Shown one piece after another: positions 7,947 through 19,226 of a stretch of 64,000 nt of DNA. The position numbers and the translations under genes were made by a program. The notes beneath the pieces are model-generated. The model was given only the letters and a program-made list of their open reading frames with translations. It ran no database searches and had not been told where the DNA came from. The stretch lies in NCBI RefSeq assembly GCF_018881925.1, contig NZ_JACVPL010000005.1, positions 62,001 to 126,000 on the forward strand. Reading direction: 5' to 3'. The stretch's first letter is position 1, and each line of letters starts with the position of its first letter. The DNA is from Polynucleobacter sp. Latsch14-2 (GTDB taxonomy: Bacteria; Pseudomonadota; Gammaproteobacteria; Burkholderiales; Burkholderiaceae).

Positions 7947-9487
7947 TTCCAGTCGAGTGGATGCCACCCCTGATGTTTGGCGGTCTAATTGCCTTCATGC
8001 TCATTGGGTTTCCAGTATCTTTTTCTTTGATGGCTGCGGGCTTATTTTTTGCTGCCATCGCCATCAGCCAGGACTTTTTTCAGGCGGTGTTTTTACAAGC
8101 AATTCCACAAAGAATCTTTGGGAGTGTGCTCGCAAACGACCTACTCTTAGCCATTCCCTTCTTTACCTTTATGGGCTCAATCTTGGAGCGCTGTGGTCTT
8201 GCAGAGGAGATGCTGGACTCCATGGGGCAGCTCTTTGGTCGTGTACGAGGTGGACTAGGCTACTCAGTCATTATTGTGGGGTTTGTTCTGGGCGCCATCA
8301 CTGGCACTGTGGCTGCCCAAGTGATTGCTATGGCCATGATTTCGCTACCGGTGATGATGCGCTACGGCTATAACATGCGCTACGCTACAGGCGTTTTAGC
8401 AGCATCCGGAACCATTACGCAGCTCGTACCCCCCTCCCTAGTGCTGATTGTCTTGGCGGATCAACTCAAAACCCAAACTGGTAGCGCTGATGTCGGCAGC
8501 ATGTATCTTGGCGCCTGGGGACCCTCTCTTCTGCAAATTGCCCTATTTGCGCTCTATACCTTCTTTTTATCGCGCATCCGCCCAGACTGGTTACCTGCTG
8601 TACCCAACAGCGAACTCAATCTCAAAGGCTGGGCGCTATGGAAAAAATGTCTTATGGGCATCGTTCCATCGGCAGTACTGATCTTTCTAGTGCTTGGTAC
8701 CATCATGACTGGAATTGCCACACCAACAGAATCTGGTGCAATGGGTGCAATGGGCGCTTTACTTTTGGCATGGATACGTCGAGCAAATATTCCTAATCTC
8801 AAAGGATTAATTCAAGAGGCCTATCAAAACACGATGCGCATTACTGCGATGGTGGTCTTCATTTTAATTGGGTCCACTTGTTTCTCCGTTGTCTTCCAAG
8901 GAGTCGATGGTGGCCATTGGGTTGAGGATCTCTTTTCCAACCTGCCGGGCGGCTGGGTTGGGTTCCTGATTGTGGTCAATCTGTTTGTATTCTTTTTGGC
9001 CTTCTTCTTAGACTTCTTCGAGATCGCTTTTATTGTTGTACCGATGTTGGCGCCAGTCGCCGTCAAGCTACTCTCACCAGTTCTACTAGAGTCCATGAAT
9101 GGCAATCCACAATCTGCTGCTAGCGCTGCCTTGGTATGGTTTGGTGTAATGCTCTGCGTTAACATGCAAACCTCCTTTATGCATCCACCCTTTGGCTTTG
9201 CGCTCTTTTATCTCAGAGGCGTCGCACCCAAAGAAGTCAAGAGCAGCGACATTTATTGGGGTGCACTACCCTGGGTTGGTTTGCAGTTGATTATGGTGGT
9301 TGCTGTTGCAGCCTTCCCAGTGCTCGTCACAACACTGCTAGATAAGCCAGCAGCAGTAGAGCAAAGCAAGGAATTTAATTTCACCAGCGGCGATGACAAT
9401 AAGTCAGAAATGGCATCGGAAAAAGTAATACGCGCCAAAGATGAAGATGCGCCCGTGCTATTTCAATTAGACAAACCAGTGAAATAA
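7937..9487 (+). CDS. TRAP transporter large membrane subunit (DctM family)
   Basis: A 516-residue polytopic protein of the DctM/ion-transporter superfamily that carries the translocation path. It has many hydrophobic helices, AIPFFTFMGSILERCGLAEE near 70-90, GTVAAQVIAMAMISLPVM, and PPSLVLIVLADQL. Most DctM proteins are about 425-450 residues. This one has a larger middle region and a hydrophilic C-terminal tail of about 45 residues (from about 472) rich in Lys, Asp and Glu. Its partner DctQ overlaps upstream. The next gene, on the opposite strand, ends 4 bp away. Confidence 0.87.
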   Translation: MAMIPVEWMPPLMFGGLIAFMLIGFPVSFSLMAAGLFFAAIAISQDFFQAVFLQAIPQRIFGSVLANDLLLAIPFFTFMGSILERCGLAEEMLDSMGQLFGRVRGGLGYSVIIVGFVLGAITGTVAAQVIAMAMISLPVMMRYGYNMRYATGVLAASGTITQLVPPSLVLIVLADQLKTQTGSADVGSMYLGAWGPSLLQIALFALYTFFLSRIRPDWLPAVPNSELNLKGWALWKKCLMGIVPSAVLIFLVLGTIMTGIATPTESGAMGAMGALLLAWIRRANIPNLKGLIQEAYQNTMRITAMVVFILIGSTCFSVVFQGVDGGHWVEDLFSNLPGGWVGFLIVVNLFVFFLAFFLDFFEIAFIVVPMLAPVAVKLLSPVLLESMNGNPQSAASAALVWFGVMLCVNMQTSFMHPPFGFALFYLRGVAPKEVKSSDIYWGALPWVGLQLIMVVAVAAFPVLVTTLLDKPAAVEQSKEFNFTSGDDNKSEMASEKVIRAKDEDAPVLFQLDKPVK

Positions 9488-9491
9488 GGAC

Positions 9492-9758
9492 TTAACGGCT
9501 ATCAGCCGCCGCAATAATCTGATCTAAAGTAACGTAACCTCTATTCTGCTTATCGATATAGCTAAAGTGTGCTGCTATCCTTGGCATACCAGCTTGCGCC
9601 TCTGCCAAGGTTAGCTTGCCATCATGATTAACATCGGCCGCCTTAAATTTCTCAGATAACTCTTGGTTCAACCTAGCATCATCGGCATGCGCTGAAAAAC
9701 TGAAAGTGAAACAAGCACAACACAATATATTGCGTAGATAGATCATTTTTTTAGTCAT
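9492..9758 (-). CDS. Secreted EF-hand protein
   Basis: An 88-residue protein with a signal peptide of about 25 residues ending in FSFSAHA before DDARL. One full EF-hand loop (DVNHDGKLTLAE) is followed by a second, degenerate one (DKQNRGYVTLDQ). It probably binds calcium in the periplasm; the role is unknown. The lipoprotein gene upstream on the same strand ends 14 bp before its start, so they may form a two-gene unit. Confidence 0.7.
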   Translation of the reverse strand: MTKKMIYLRNILCCACFTFSFSAHADDARLNQELSEKFKAADVNHDGKLTLAEAQAGMPRIAAHFSYIDKQNRGYVTLDQIIAAADSR

Positions 9759-9772
9759 GGAATGTGCCCCTC

Positions 9773-10447
9773 TTAGTCCTGTGCTGAAATTTTCATCGCT
9801 GCAGAAACAGCTTTCTTTGCCATCTCTACAAAAGATTCGACTGATCCCGAGCCCGTCCGGAAAGACTCCCCTTGAATGGTGATTAAGCCCTCACCTAATA
9901 CTTGTTTACTTTGACTATCAGTAATTTTATTTTCAACAACCAAAGCTGGGGTCTTAGCATTAACACCACTAGCATAGGCAGCGGCATTTGCGGCCAAACC
10001 AATTGGCGTGAAATTCCAAGGCTGCAAACTATTGGCAGATGCTTCAGCTCCAGTAATGCCAACTGAAATGCGCGCAACACCAGGTCCCGGCTTGGTAACA
10101 ATCTGAATATTACCTTTGCTCAAGACCGCCTGAACCATAGAGTCTTGCAAGGCAATCTTTGCCTGGATCAAACTTTCAGCAGTAATATTTTGAGTGGGGG
10201 CCTGATTCAGGTAGATGGGATCTAGAATCACAGCAGTGTAAACAGTGGGATTAACATTCGGATTGCGATAGCGCCACACGCGTGTTCCATCGGGAGTATC
10301 AGGAACCATTTGTAACAAAGCATAGTTAGGCAAGAAGCCAGACTGAGGCATTGGTTGAGTCATCATTTTTGGCGCATTACTGCAGGCAAATATGGTGAGG
10401 CCAATTGAGGATATAACTACCAACTGAGCAAGTCTGCTAAATGTCAT
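9773..10447 (-). CDS. DUF3313-like lipoprotein
   Basis: A 224-residue predicted lipoprotein. The N-terminal signal sequence ends in TIFAC, a lipobox with Cys near 22. The mature part contains SGFLPNYALL, VWRYRNPNV and AVILDPIYL, followed by a Gly/Ala-rich stretch. This resembles DUF3313 proteins of proteobacteria, whose function is not established. It probably sits in the outer membrane facing the periplasm. It lies 14 bp upstream of the EF-hand gene, both leftward. The family call is from recognition of the N-terminal motif only. Confidence 0.6.
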   Translation of the reverse strand: MTFSRLAQLVVISSIGLTIFACSNAPKMMTQPMPQSGFLPNYALLQMVPDTPDGTRVWRYRNPNVNPTVYTAVILDPIYLNQAPTQNITAESLIQAKIALQDSMVQAVLSKGNIQIVTKPGPGVARISVGITGAEASANSLQPWNFTPIGLAANAAAYASGVNAKTPALVVENKITDSQSKQVLGEGLITIQGESFRTGSGSVESFVEMAKKAVSAAMKISAQD

Positions 10448-10704
10448 AAAAGCCTTTTAAAAGTAAACACAAGATTGCGACGCAGGGACCCAATTGATAC
10501 CCCACAAAAGCATTATGCTCGTCAAAGGTGAAGCAGAGCTGTGCACCAAAAGCGAGCAGTTTAAGGCAATTCATTTTTGAACAAAGTACCCTGCAGGGCA
10601 TAGTCTTCCAAGAATTCCTATATATTTACCGAAAGGGCTCTGAAAAAACATGGGCATCATTTCTCAGTTTAAGTTGAACAAATTCATCCAATAGTAAAGC
10701 CGCT
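10448..10704. other. Intergenic region with no clear element
   Basis: 257 bp between two divergent genes. It contains a perfect CCCTGCAGGG palindrome (10589-10598) and a 14-codon frame (10650-10694) ending 10 bp before the next start codon. Neither has independent support. No convincing promoter, terminator or RNA gene was seen. Confidence 0.5.
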
Positions 10705-11508
10705 ATGCCAAATTATTTAGTTCAAAGTCATCTCAGCATTATTAAATATGCACCAATGATTTTTTTGCTTTCGATCATCTTCTTTCTCCTTCTTGGATGG
10801 CTATATGGTAGATATCGCATCAGAACATCCAAAGATGTCATCGTACGAGACTCTCTGGCGACAGCAATTTTTGGGCTATCCGCTCTTGTGCTTGGATTTA
10901 CCTTCTCCAGCGCAAATGATCACTTCAATCAGCGTATTAATACTGCCAGTCTAGAAGCAGCATCCATCGAGCGAGTCTACAAATCAACCAAATATCTTCG
11001 GCCCGCTGACCAAGCCTTGGTACAAAAATCGTTACGAGAGATACTCCACACCAGATTAACAACCTATGAGCACGTAGAAGTAATTGATGATTTAAATCGC
11101 AACCTAGATGTTTTAGCAACTCAGTTAGATAACGTGAATGAAGAAATTCTTTCAAGCATCCAAAAGGCACCATCTGCAAATAGGGATTTAGCAGAGAAAG
11201 TACTTGGAACTCAGCTTGAGGAATTGATAGGCTCCTTTCATGCGGGGCTTTTACACTCCAAGAGCCATCCGCCAGCAATCATCGATCAATTTTTATTGGT
11301 ATTACTATGCGTCGGAGCTTTGCTGAGCGGTTATGCCATGGCAGTTCAAAAGGAAGAGGATTGGTTTTTAACCATCCTCTATGTAGGCTTAATGGGCTTT
11401 GCTTTGTTCGTAATCTTTTCGCTAGAGTTCCCCAACCAACTTAGCTCCTATGATGCCCTAAACTCCGAATTACTTAAAGTTCAAGAGCGAATCCGATTCA
11501 TAAATTGA
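10705..11508 (+). CDS. Membrane protein resembling DUF4239 (bestrophin-like)
   Basis: A 267-residue protein with two N-terminal hydrophobic segments (about 17-36 and 48-66), a hydrophilic helical middle rich in Glu, Leu and Arg, and two C-terminal helices (about 191-208 and 220-238). The last helix is followed by SLEFPNQLSSYDAL. This four-helix layout and the closing LEFP motif recall DUF4239 proteins of unknown function. The ribosome binding site before ATG 10705 is weak. An internal ATG at 10759 is possible but would remove part of the first hydrophobic segment. No operon partner is visible. Confidence 0.5.
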   Translation: MPNYLVQSHLSIIKYAPMIFLLSIIFFLLLGWLYGRYRIRTSKDVIVRDSLATAIFGLSALVLGFTFSSANDHFNQRINTASLEAASIERVYKSTKYLRPADQALVQKSLREILHTRLTTYEHVEVIDDLNRNLDVLATQLDNVNEEILSSIQKAPSANRDLAEKVLGTQLEELIGSFHAGLLHSKSHPPAIIDQFLLVLLCVGALLSGYAMAVQKEEDWFLTILYVGLMGFALFVIFSLEFPNQLSSYDALNSELLKVQERIRFIN

Positions 11509-11544
11509 ATATCTAGTCGCAAATCATCTCTGAATTAAATAGCT

Positions 11545-13812
11545 TCAATAGGCTAGTGATGGCGGATTTCTAACGCAATCAACATAGTACTCACTGCGAC
11601 CATCTGCCTGCGCTTTCACAAGGCCGTGGATATCAGTCTCAAATCCTGGGAACTTCTCATTAAAGTCCCTAGCGAAATAGAGATAATCAATGATCCGTTT
11701 ATTGAAGCGCTCGCCTGGAATTAAGAGTGGAATACCTGGAGGATACGGTGTTACTAACATTGCTGTGATGCGACCTTCTAGCTGATCTAAAGGCACCCGA
11801 TCAACTTCCTTATGAGCCATCTTCGCCCAAGCTTCTGAAGGCATCATCGCTGGCACCATATCAGAGGTGTACATCTCAGTAGTCATACGAGCTACATCGC
11901 GACTCTTATAAAACTCATGAATCTGTTGGCAAATATCCTTGAGACCCACACGCTCATAGCGTGGATGCTTCGCTACAAACTCCGGTAAGACCTTCCACAA
12001 AGGGGCGTTCTTGTCAAAGTGATCCTTAAACTGCTGCAATTCAGTCACTAAGGTATTCCAGCGACCTTTGGTGATGCCAATGGTGAACATGATGAAGAAA
12101 GAATATAAACCGCACTTCTCTACGATCACACCATGCTCAGCTAGATACTTAGTCACAATGCTTGCCGGAATTCCCATGGAGCCAAAGTTACCCTCGATAT
12201 CTAAACCTGGTGTAACAACCGTTGCTTTGATTGGATCGAGCATATTGAAGTCTTTAGCAAGATTGCCAAAGTCATGCCAACTAGCCTTAGGCTCCAAGAC
12301 CCAATCAGAGCGCTCACCAATGCCTTCCTCGGCCAAGTGATCTGGACCCCAAACCTTAAACCACCAGTCAGCGCCAAATTTATCATCCACTTCACGCATC
12401 GCACGGCGGAAGTCCATTGCTTCGGCAATCGACTCCTCAACTAGAGTTGTGCCACCAGGCGACTCCATCATAGCTGCCGATACGTCACACGACGCAATAA
12501 TGGCGTACTGCGGACTAGTAGAGGTGTGCATCAGATAGGCTTCGTTAAAACAGTCACGGTCTAGCTTGGTGTCTTCAGCATCCTGCACTAATACTTGTGA
12601 CGCTTGCGAGAGACCCGCCAACAACTTATGGGTCGACTGAGTCGCAAACATCAAACTCTTTTTGGTACGCTTGCGATCAGACCCAATAGCATGCATATCC
12701 TTGTAAAAAGAATGGAAAGCAGCGTGCGGCAACCATGCTTCGTCAAAATGCAAAGAATCGACCTTACCATCGAGCATCTCTTTAATCATCTCAACGTTGT
12801 ACACGATACCGTCATAGGTACTTTGAGTCAGCGTCATGACGCGTGGCACGACGTTCTTATCTTTAATAAAGGGGTTGGCATCAATTTTCTTTTTGATGTT
12901 TTTCCACTCAAACTCTTCCTTGGGGATCGGCCCAATAATGCCCAGATGATTGCGAGTTGGCATCAAGAAAATCGGAATCGCGCCCATCATAGTGATGGAA
13001 TGAATAACAGATTTATGGCAGTTGCGGTCCACCACAACAACATCACCCGGCGCCACAGTGGAATGCCAAACAATCTTATTAGAGGTTGATGTGCCATTGG
13101 TTACAAAGAACAAATGATCTGCATTAAAAATTCGGGCGGCATTGCGCTCGCTTTGTAATACCGGACCGGTATGGTCCAGGAGTTGACCTAACTCCTCTAC
13201 AGCATTACAGACATCTGCACGCAACATGTTTTCACCGAAAAACTGATGGAACATTCGACCGACAGGGCTCTTTAGAAAAGCTACGCCACCAGAATGCCCA
13301 GGGCAATGCCAAGAGTAGGATCCTTCAGAGGCGTAATTAGTCAAGGCACGAAAGAATGGTGGCGCTAACGAATCCAGATACACCTTGGCTTCACGAATAA
13401 TATGACGTGCCACAAACTCTGGGGTGTCTTCATTCATGTGAATGAAGCCATGTAACTCACGCAAGATGTCATTAGGCATATGACGTGAAGTACGCGTCTC
13501 GCCATATAGGAAGATAGGAATATCTTCATTTCGCTTACGTACTTCAGTAATAAAAGCGCGTAAATTATTCAAAGCAGGCAAGTCATGATCTTCCGAATCG
13601 GAAACAAACTCTTCATCATCAATCGAAACGATAAATGAAGATGCACGTGAGGCTTGTTGCGCAAAAGAAGTTAGGTCGCCATAACTCGTCAAGCCAATAA
13701 CTTCCATACCCTCGGTTTCAATAGCTTCCGCTAAGTCACGAATGCCCGATCCTGAAATATTCTCAGAACGAAAGTCCTCATCAATGATGATGATTGGGAA
13801 ACGAAATTTCAT
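11545..13812 (-). CDS. Arginine/lysine/ornithine decarboxylase, PLP-dependent
   Basis: A 755-residue group-III (fold-type I) amino acid decarboxylase. It has an N-terminal response-regulator-like wing (IIIIDEDF, then IVSIDDEEF), SWHCPGHSGGVAF at the start of the core, FFVTNGTSTSNKIV, HFDEAWLPHAAFHSFY, and STHKLLAGLSQAS with the PLP-binding Lys near 396. The C-terminal part has PYPPGIPLLIPGE. It makes a polyamine precursor (agmatine, cadaverine or putrescine) and consumes a proton. Which amino acid it uses cannot be settled here; the family resemblance is to arginine decarboxylase AdiA. dcd lies 46 bp upstream on the same strand. Confidence 0.85.
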   Translation of the reverse strand: MKFRFPIIIIDEDFRSENISGSGIRDLAEAIETEGMEVIGLTSYGDLTSFAQQASRASSFIVSIDDEEFVSDSEDHDLPALNNLRAFITEVRKRNEDIPIFLYGETRTSRHMPNDILRELHGFIHMNEDTPEFVARHIIREAKVYLDSLAPPFFRALTNYASEGSYSWHCPGHSGGVAFLKSPVGRMFHQFFGENMLRADVCNAVEELGQLLDHTGPVLQSERNAARIFNADHLFFVTNGTSTSNKIVWHSTVAPGDVVVVDRNCHKSVIHSITMMGAIPIFLMPTRNHLGIIGPIPKEEFEWKNIKKKIDANPFIKDKNVVPRVMTLTQSTYDGIVYNVEMIKEMLDGKVDSLHFDEAWLPHAAFHSFYKDMHAIGSDRKRTKKSLMFATQSTHKLLAGLSQASQVLVQDAEDTKLDRDCFNEAYLMHTSTSPQYAIIASCDVSAAMMESPGGTTLVEESIAEAMDFRRAMREVDDKFGADWWFKVWGPDHLAEEGIGERSDWVLEPKASWHDFGNLAKDFNMLDPIKATVVTPGLDIEGNFGSMGIPASIVTKYLAEHGVIVEKCGLYSFFIMFTIGITKGRWNTLVTELQQFKDHFDKNAPLWKVLPEFVAKHPRYERVGLKDICQQIHEFYKSRDVARMTTEMYTSDMVPAMMPSEAWAKMAHKEVDRVPLDQLEGRITAMLVTPYPPGIPLLIPGERFNKRIIDYLYFARDFNEKFPGFETDIHGLVKAQADGRSEYYVDCVRNPPSLAY

Positions 13813-13858
13813 GACTACCCTTTAGGTTTACGAACTAGAGTTTGTGTAAAGGAAACAA

Positions 13859-14425
13859 TTAAGTTTTAGGCAGGGTTACGCCCCGCTGACCTTGATACTT
13901 GCCGCCGCGATCTTTATAGGATGTACCACAGACTTCATCGCTCTCAAAGAACAATACTTGAGCACAGCCTTCGCCCGCATAAATCTTCGCAGGCAATGGC
14001 GTTGTATTGGAAAACTCTAAAGTGACATAACCTTCCCACTCCGGCTCAAAAGGAGTCACATTCACAATAATGCCGCAACGTGCGTAAGTACTTTTACCGA
14101 CGCAAACAGTCAGTACGCTACGTGGAATCTTGAAATACTCTACCGTTCTTGCCAAGGCGAAAGAATTTGGCGGAATAATACAAACGGGGCCCTTGAAATC
14201 CACAAAGGATTGTTCGTCAAAATTCTTAGGGTCAACAATGGTGCTGTTGATGTTGGTAAAGATCTTAAATTCATCTGCGCAACGAATGTCATAGCCATAG
14301 CTTGAAGTGCCGTAACTGACGATTTTGTTGCCGGCCGCATCAAGGCGAACTTGTCCAGGCTCAAATGGGCTGATCATGCCTTGCTCGCCCATGCGGCGGA
14401 TCCAGTGGTCTGATTTAATAGTCAT
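13859..14425 (-). CDS. dcd: dCTP deaminase
   Basis: Dcd turns dCTP into dUTP for thymidylate synthesis. The 188-residue protein has [34 protein letters not shown] and [20 protein letters not shown], which hold the substrate-binding and catalytic Glu and Arg of the trimeric family. I chose ATG 14423-14425 ([12 protein letters not shown]), the usual N-terminus; the frame continues 13 codons further without homology. It lies between fdhD and the decarboxylase, all leftward. Confidence 0.93.
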   Translation of the reverse strand: MTIKSDHWIRRMGEQGMISPFEPGQVRLDAAGNKIVSYGTSSYGYDIRCADEFKIFTNINSTIVDPKNFDEQSFVDFKGPVCIIPPNSFALARTVEYFKIPRSVLTVCVGKSTYARCGIIVNVTPFEPEWEGYVTLEFSNTTPLPAKIYAGEGCAQVLFFESDEVCGTSYKDRGGKYQGQRGVTLPKT

Positions 14426-14479
14426 GCCGGAATTGTAAAACCTTAGCCTGCCAATGCCCACCAATTTGTCAGAATTAAG

Positions 14480-15319
14480 CTAGCTAGCCTTGCTAAAAAT
14501 AACCCGTTCAGGGGCGTTATAGATCTCAAAGTGCTTACCAGAGCAACGAGATATCAGTGTCAGATTGGTTTGACGGGCTAACTCGAGCCCCATCAGCGTT
14601 ACTCCGGACCGAGTAAGCAAGAACGGAATACCCATCTGAACACCCTTAATAACCATCTCTGAGGTCAGGCGCCCAGTGGTAAAGAAGATCAGATCCCGCC
14701 CTGGTTTATTGTCCAGCCACATCAAGCCAGAAATAGAGTCCACCGCATTATGACGGCCTACATCCTCAATGAAATGCAGAAGTCGTACCTGCTGATCCCC
14801 CAGGCGCTCAAAGACGGCACAGGCATGAACTGAGCCAGACTTCTTGTAAATAGTGTCGTGTATGCGGATGGTATCGACCAATGTGACGATTGCCTCCTGG
14901 GCTAGCTCAGGACCATCAGACAGACGAACCCGCGCCATCTCCTCGATTAAACCGCCAAACATGGTGCCCTGGCCGCAACCAGTCGTGACTACCCTTTTAC
15001 TGGTGAGGGCATCAATATCAACCGTACTCCGCCGCGTTTTCACGGCGGCAGAGTCCGTCTCCCAGTCGACCTGAATACTTTCAATATCGTCAATCGACTC
15101 CACTAGGCGCTGATTACGCAAATACCCCAGCACCAAAGCCTCAGGAGCACTGCCCAGGGTCATTAGGGTCACTACCTCACGCTTATCCAAATAAATGGTT
15201 AGAGGCCGTTCCCCAGGGATATGGGTGGTCTTTAGGCGCCCCGCTTCATCCAATATCTCCACCTCGTGCACCAAAGGCACGGAGGCATTAGACATCTCGA
15301 TTTTGTGGGGCCAGGCCAT
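14480..15319 (-). CDS. fdhD: Formate dehydrogenase accessory sulfurtransferase FdhD
   Basis: FdhD transfers sulfur to the molybdenum cofactor of formate dehydrogenase. The 279-residue protein has LGYLRNQRLV, TTGCGQGTMFGG, DVGRHNAVD, IFFTTGRLTSEMVIKGVQMG and LLTRSGVTLMGLELA, all FdhD signatures. In the active loop only one Cys is present, with Gly in the second position of the common CxxC. No formate dehydrogenase genes are in the window. The oxalate block 5 kb away would yield formate, which gives a loose link. An internal ATG (M9) is an alternative start. Confidence 0.85.
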   Translation of the reverse strand: MAWPHKIEMSNASVPLVHEVEILDEAGRLKTTHIPGERPLTIYLDKREVVTLMTLGSAPEALVLGYLRNQRLVESIDDIESIQVDWETDSAAVKTRRSTVDIDALTSKRVVTTGCGQGTMFGGLIEEMARVRLSDGPELAQEAIVTLVDTIRIHDTIYKKSGSVHACAVFERLGDQQVRLLHFIEDVGRHNAVDSISGLMWLDNKPGRDLIFFTTGRLTSEMVIKGVQMGIPFLLTRSGVTLMGLELARQTNLTLISRCSGKHFEIYNAPERVIFSKAS

Positions 15320-15464
15320 AAAACATCTCTTAAATTGAATGCAAATCGGTATTCACTTTAACCGCAGACTAAAATTGGTGCTCAAGTAAACCCTAAGCAC
15401 CATAATCTAGTCTTCAGTTTATCGATTTCGTTCTTACCGCATTTATTTTTTAAGTTAGCTTTGC

Positions 15465-17135
15465 ATGAGTAGCCCAAACCGCCGTCTTCTAGTTACATCC
15501 GCCTTGCCATATGCCAATGGTCAAATCCATATCGGGCATTTGGTGGAATATGTGCAAACTGACATTTGGGTTCGTTATCAAAGAATGCGTGGTCATGAGG
15601 TGCACTATGTTGGCGCTGATGACACCCATGGCACACCAATCATGCTGCGTGCCGAAAAAGAAGGCATTACTCCAAAAGAACTCATCACCAATGTTTGGAA
15701 AGAACATAAGCGCGACTTTGATGACTTTTTAATTTCATTTGATAACTACTACACTACTGATAGTCCAGAGAATGAGAAATTGGCGCAAAGTATTTATCTC
15801 AAACTGCGTGATGCAGGATTGATTGAGAAGCGCGCGATTGAACAAGCCTACGACCCCGTAAAAGAGATGTTCTTACCGGATCGCTTCATTAAAGGTGAGT
15901 GTCCGAAGTGCGGAGCCAAAGATCAATATGGTGACTCTTGCGAAAAGTGTGGCGCCACTTACTCCCCTACTGATCTGAAAAATCCGTTCTCAGTAGTGAG
16001 CGGTGCAACACCGATCAAAAAAGTGTCCGATCATTATTTCTTCAAATTATCTGACCCCCGTTGCGAGACTTTTTTACGTGACTGGACTCAAGTCAAAACA
16101 CCTCTACAGCCCGAAGCCCGCAACAAGATGAAGGAGTGGGTTGGTCAACCAGGCGAAAGCAAACTCGGCGATTGGGATATTTCTCGCGACGCCCCTTACT
16201 TCGGCTTTGAAATCCCCGATGCGCCCGGTAAGTACTTCTATGTATGGCTTGACGCGCCAATTGGCTATTACGCCAGCTTCCTGAATTACTGTCAGGCTAA
16301 AGGCCTAGACTTTGAAGAATGGGTTAAGCCAGACACCACTACCGAGCAGTACCACTTCATCGGTAAAGATATTTTGTACTTTCACACCCTTTTCTGGCCA
16401 GCTACTTTGCACTTCGCTGGCTATCGCACCCCAACCAATGTGTTTGCTCACGGCTTCTTAACCGTTGATGGTGAAAAGATGAGTAAGTCACGTGGCACTC
16501 TCATCTCTGCGCATAGTGTGATTGAATGCGGTTTTAATCCTGAATGGTTCCGCTACTACTTCGCCACCAAACTGAATGACAGCCTAGAAGATCTAGATTT
16601 GAATCTTCAGGACTTTGTTGCTAGAGTCAATAGTGACTTGCTCGGCAAGTACATCAATATTGCAAGCCGCAGTGCTGGATTTTTAGTCAAACGTTTTAAT
16701 GGAATCGTCTCTGATGAGGCGATGAATAATCCGTTACTTACCGAAATTAGGTCCGCAAGCGAAAAAATTGCGGCACTGTATGAGGGTCGTGAATACGCCA
16801 AGGCATTGCGCATGATCATGGAGCTCGCTGATAAGGTCAATGCTTTTGTCGATGACAATAAGCCTTGGGAGATCGCCAAAAATCTAGATCGAGAGGCAGA
16901 TCTACAAAAAGTCTGTAGCGTTACCTTAGAGGCATTCCGGATGCTAAGTCTCTATCTCAAGCCAGTTTTGCCACAAGTAGTGGCTGGAGTTGAAGAGTTC
17001 TTGTCATTGCCATCAATGAACTGGAGCGCTGTGAATACCCCCCTTTCCAGTCAAAATCCCATCAACGCTTATAAACACCTGATGACCCGCGTAGAAGCCC
17101 CTCAAATTGAGGCTTTACTTGCTGCTAACCTCTAA
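15465..17135 (+). CDS. metG: Methionyl-tRNA synthetase (short form)
   Basis: MetG charges tRNA-Met. Class-I motifs are HIGH (22-25) and KMSKS near 337-341. A zinc knuckle has four Cys near 146, 149, 159 and 162, as in the MetG1 group. An anticodon-binding helical domain follows. The protein ends at 556 residues and lacks the C-terminal EMAP-II/Trbp111-like tRNA-binding domain of the approximately 680-720-residue forms. The sequence after the stop shows no remnant of that domain, so a frameshift is unlikely. The upstream 145 bp separate it from divergent fdhD. Confidence 0.95.
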   Translation: MSSPNRRLLVTSALPYANGQIHIGHLVEYVQTDIWVRYQRMRGHEVHYVGADDTHGTPIMLRAEKEGITPKELITNVWKEHKRDFDDFLISFDNYYTTDSPENEKLAQSIYLKLRDAGLIEKRAIEQAYDPVKEMFLPDRFIKGECPKCGAKDQYGDSCEKCGATYSPTDLKNPFSVVSGATPIKKVSDHYFFKLSDPRCETFLRDWTQVKTPLQPEARNKMKEWVGQPGESKLGDWDISRDAPYFGFEIPDAPGKYFYVWLDAPIGYYASFLNYCQAKGLDFEEWVKPDTTTEQYHFIGKDILYFHTLFWPATLHFAGYRTPTNVFAHGFLTVDGEKMSKSRGTLISAHSVIECGFNPEWFRYYFATKLNDSLEDLDLNLQDFVARVNSDLLGKYINIASRSAGFLVKRFNGIVSDEAMNNPLLTEIRSASEKIAALYEGREYAKALRMIMELADKVNAFVDDNKPWEIAKNLDREADLQKVCSVTLEAFRMLSLYLKPVLPQVVAGVEEFLSLPSMNWSAVNTPLSSQNPINAYKHLMTRVEAPQIEALLAANL

Positions 17136-17272
17136 AAAACACCAATTTGAGCTACCCAGAGAGAAAGTCGACTGAGTTGACTGAAAAATCGTTAATAATG
17201 ATAGATCTAGACCCCTTGCAATCTTAGGGTGAATTTTATAAGTTGTTGAATTAATTAAGAATTTTAGGAAAT

Positions 17273-17456
17273 ATGATGGCACGTTATCAATCCGAATTCA
17301 CTCAGTTCTTAAACGAACTCAAAACAGAGAAACCCCATCTCGAGGCTGACCAGCAAGCTGGTCGCGCGCTCCTGTGGGATAAAGAGCCTTTGAGTACTGA
17401 AGATTTACGTCGCGCAAAAGCAGCGAAATTGAAGCAACGCGCATACGTTTATTCGA

Positions 17457-17464
<8 letters not shown>
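17273..17464 (+). CDS. DUF3460 family small protein
   Basis: A 63-residue basic soluble protein beginning MMARYQSEFTQFL and ending LKQRAYVYSND. It matches the DUF3460 proteins of Burkholderiales, which typically precede scpA; function unknown. Either of two tandem ATGs (17273 or 17276) could start it. Its last 8 bp overlap scpA, so translation is probably coupled. The repeated Glu/Lys/Arg pattern suggests a mostly helical protein. Confidence 0.8.
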
Positions 17465-19168
<1,704 letters not shown>

Positions 19169-19226
19169 ACTCTACCTAAAAAAACTGGCTCAGATTTAGT
19201 TCTTTGCCTTTCAATCAGAAGGTTTT

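Noticed and set aside
10589..10598. CCCTGCAGGG palindrome in an intergenic gap
   Set aside because: Isolated, without a second copy or promoter context; likely chance.
10650..10694. 14-codon frame just before the DUF4239-like gene
   Set aside because: No codon, homology or ribosome binding support strong enough to call a leader peptide.
17136..17272. Possible frameshift that removed the metG C-terminal domain, or a promoter for DUF3460
   Set aside because: No remnant of the EMAP-II domain in any frame; promoter-like TTGACT and TTGCAA boxes lack a well-spaced -10.
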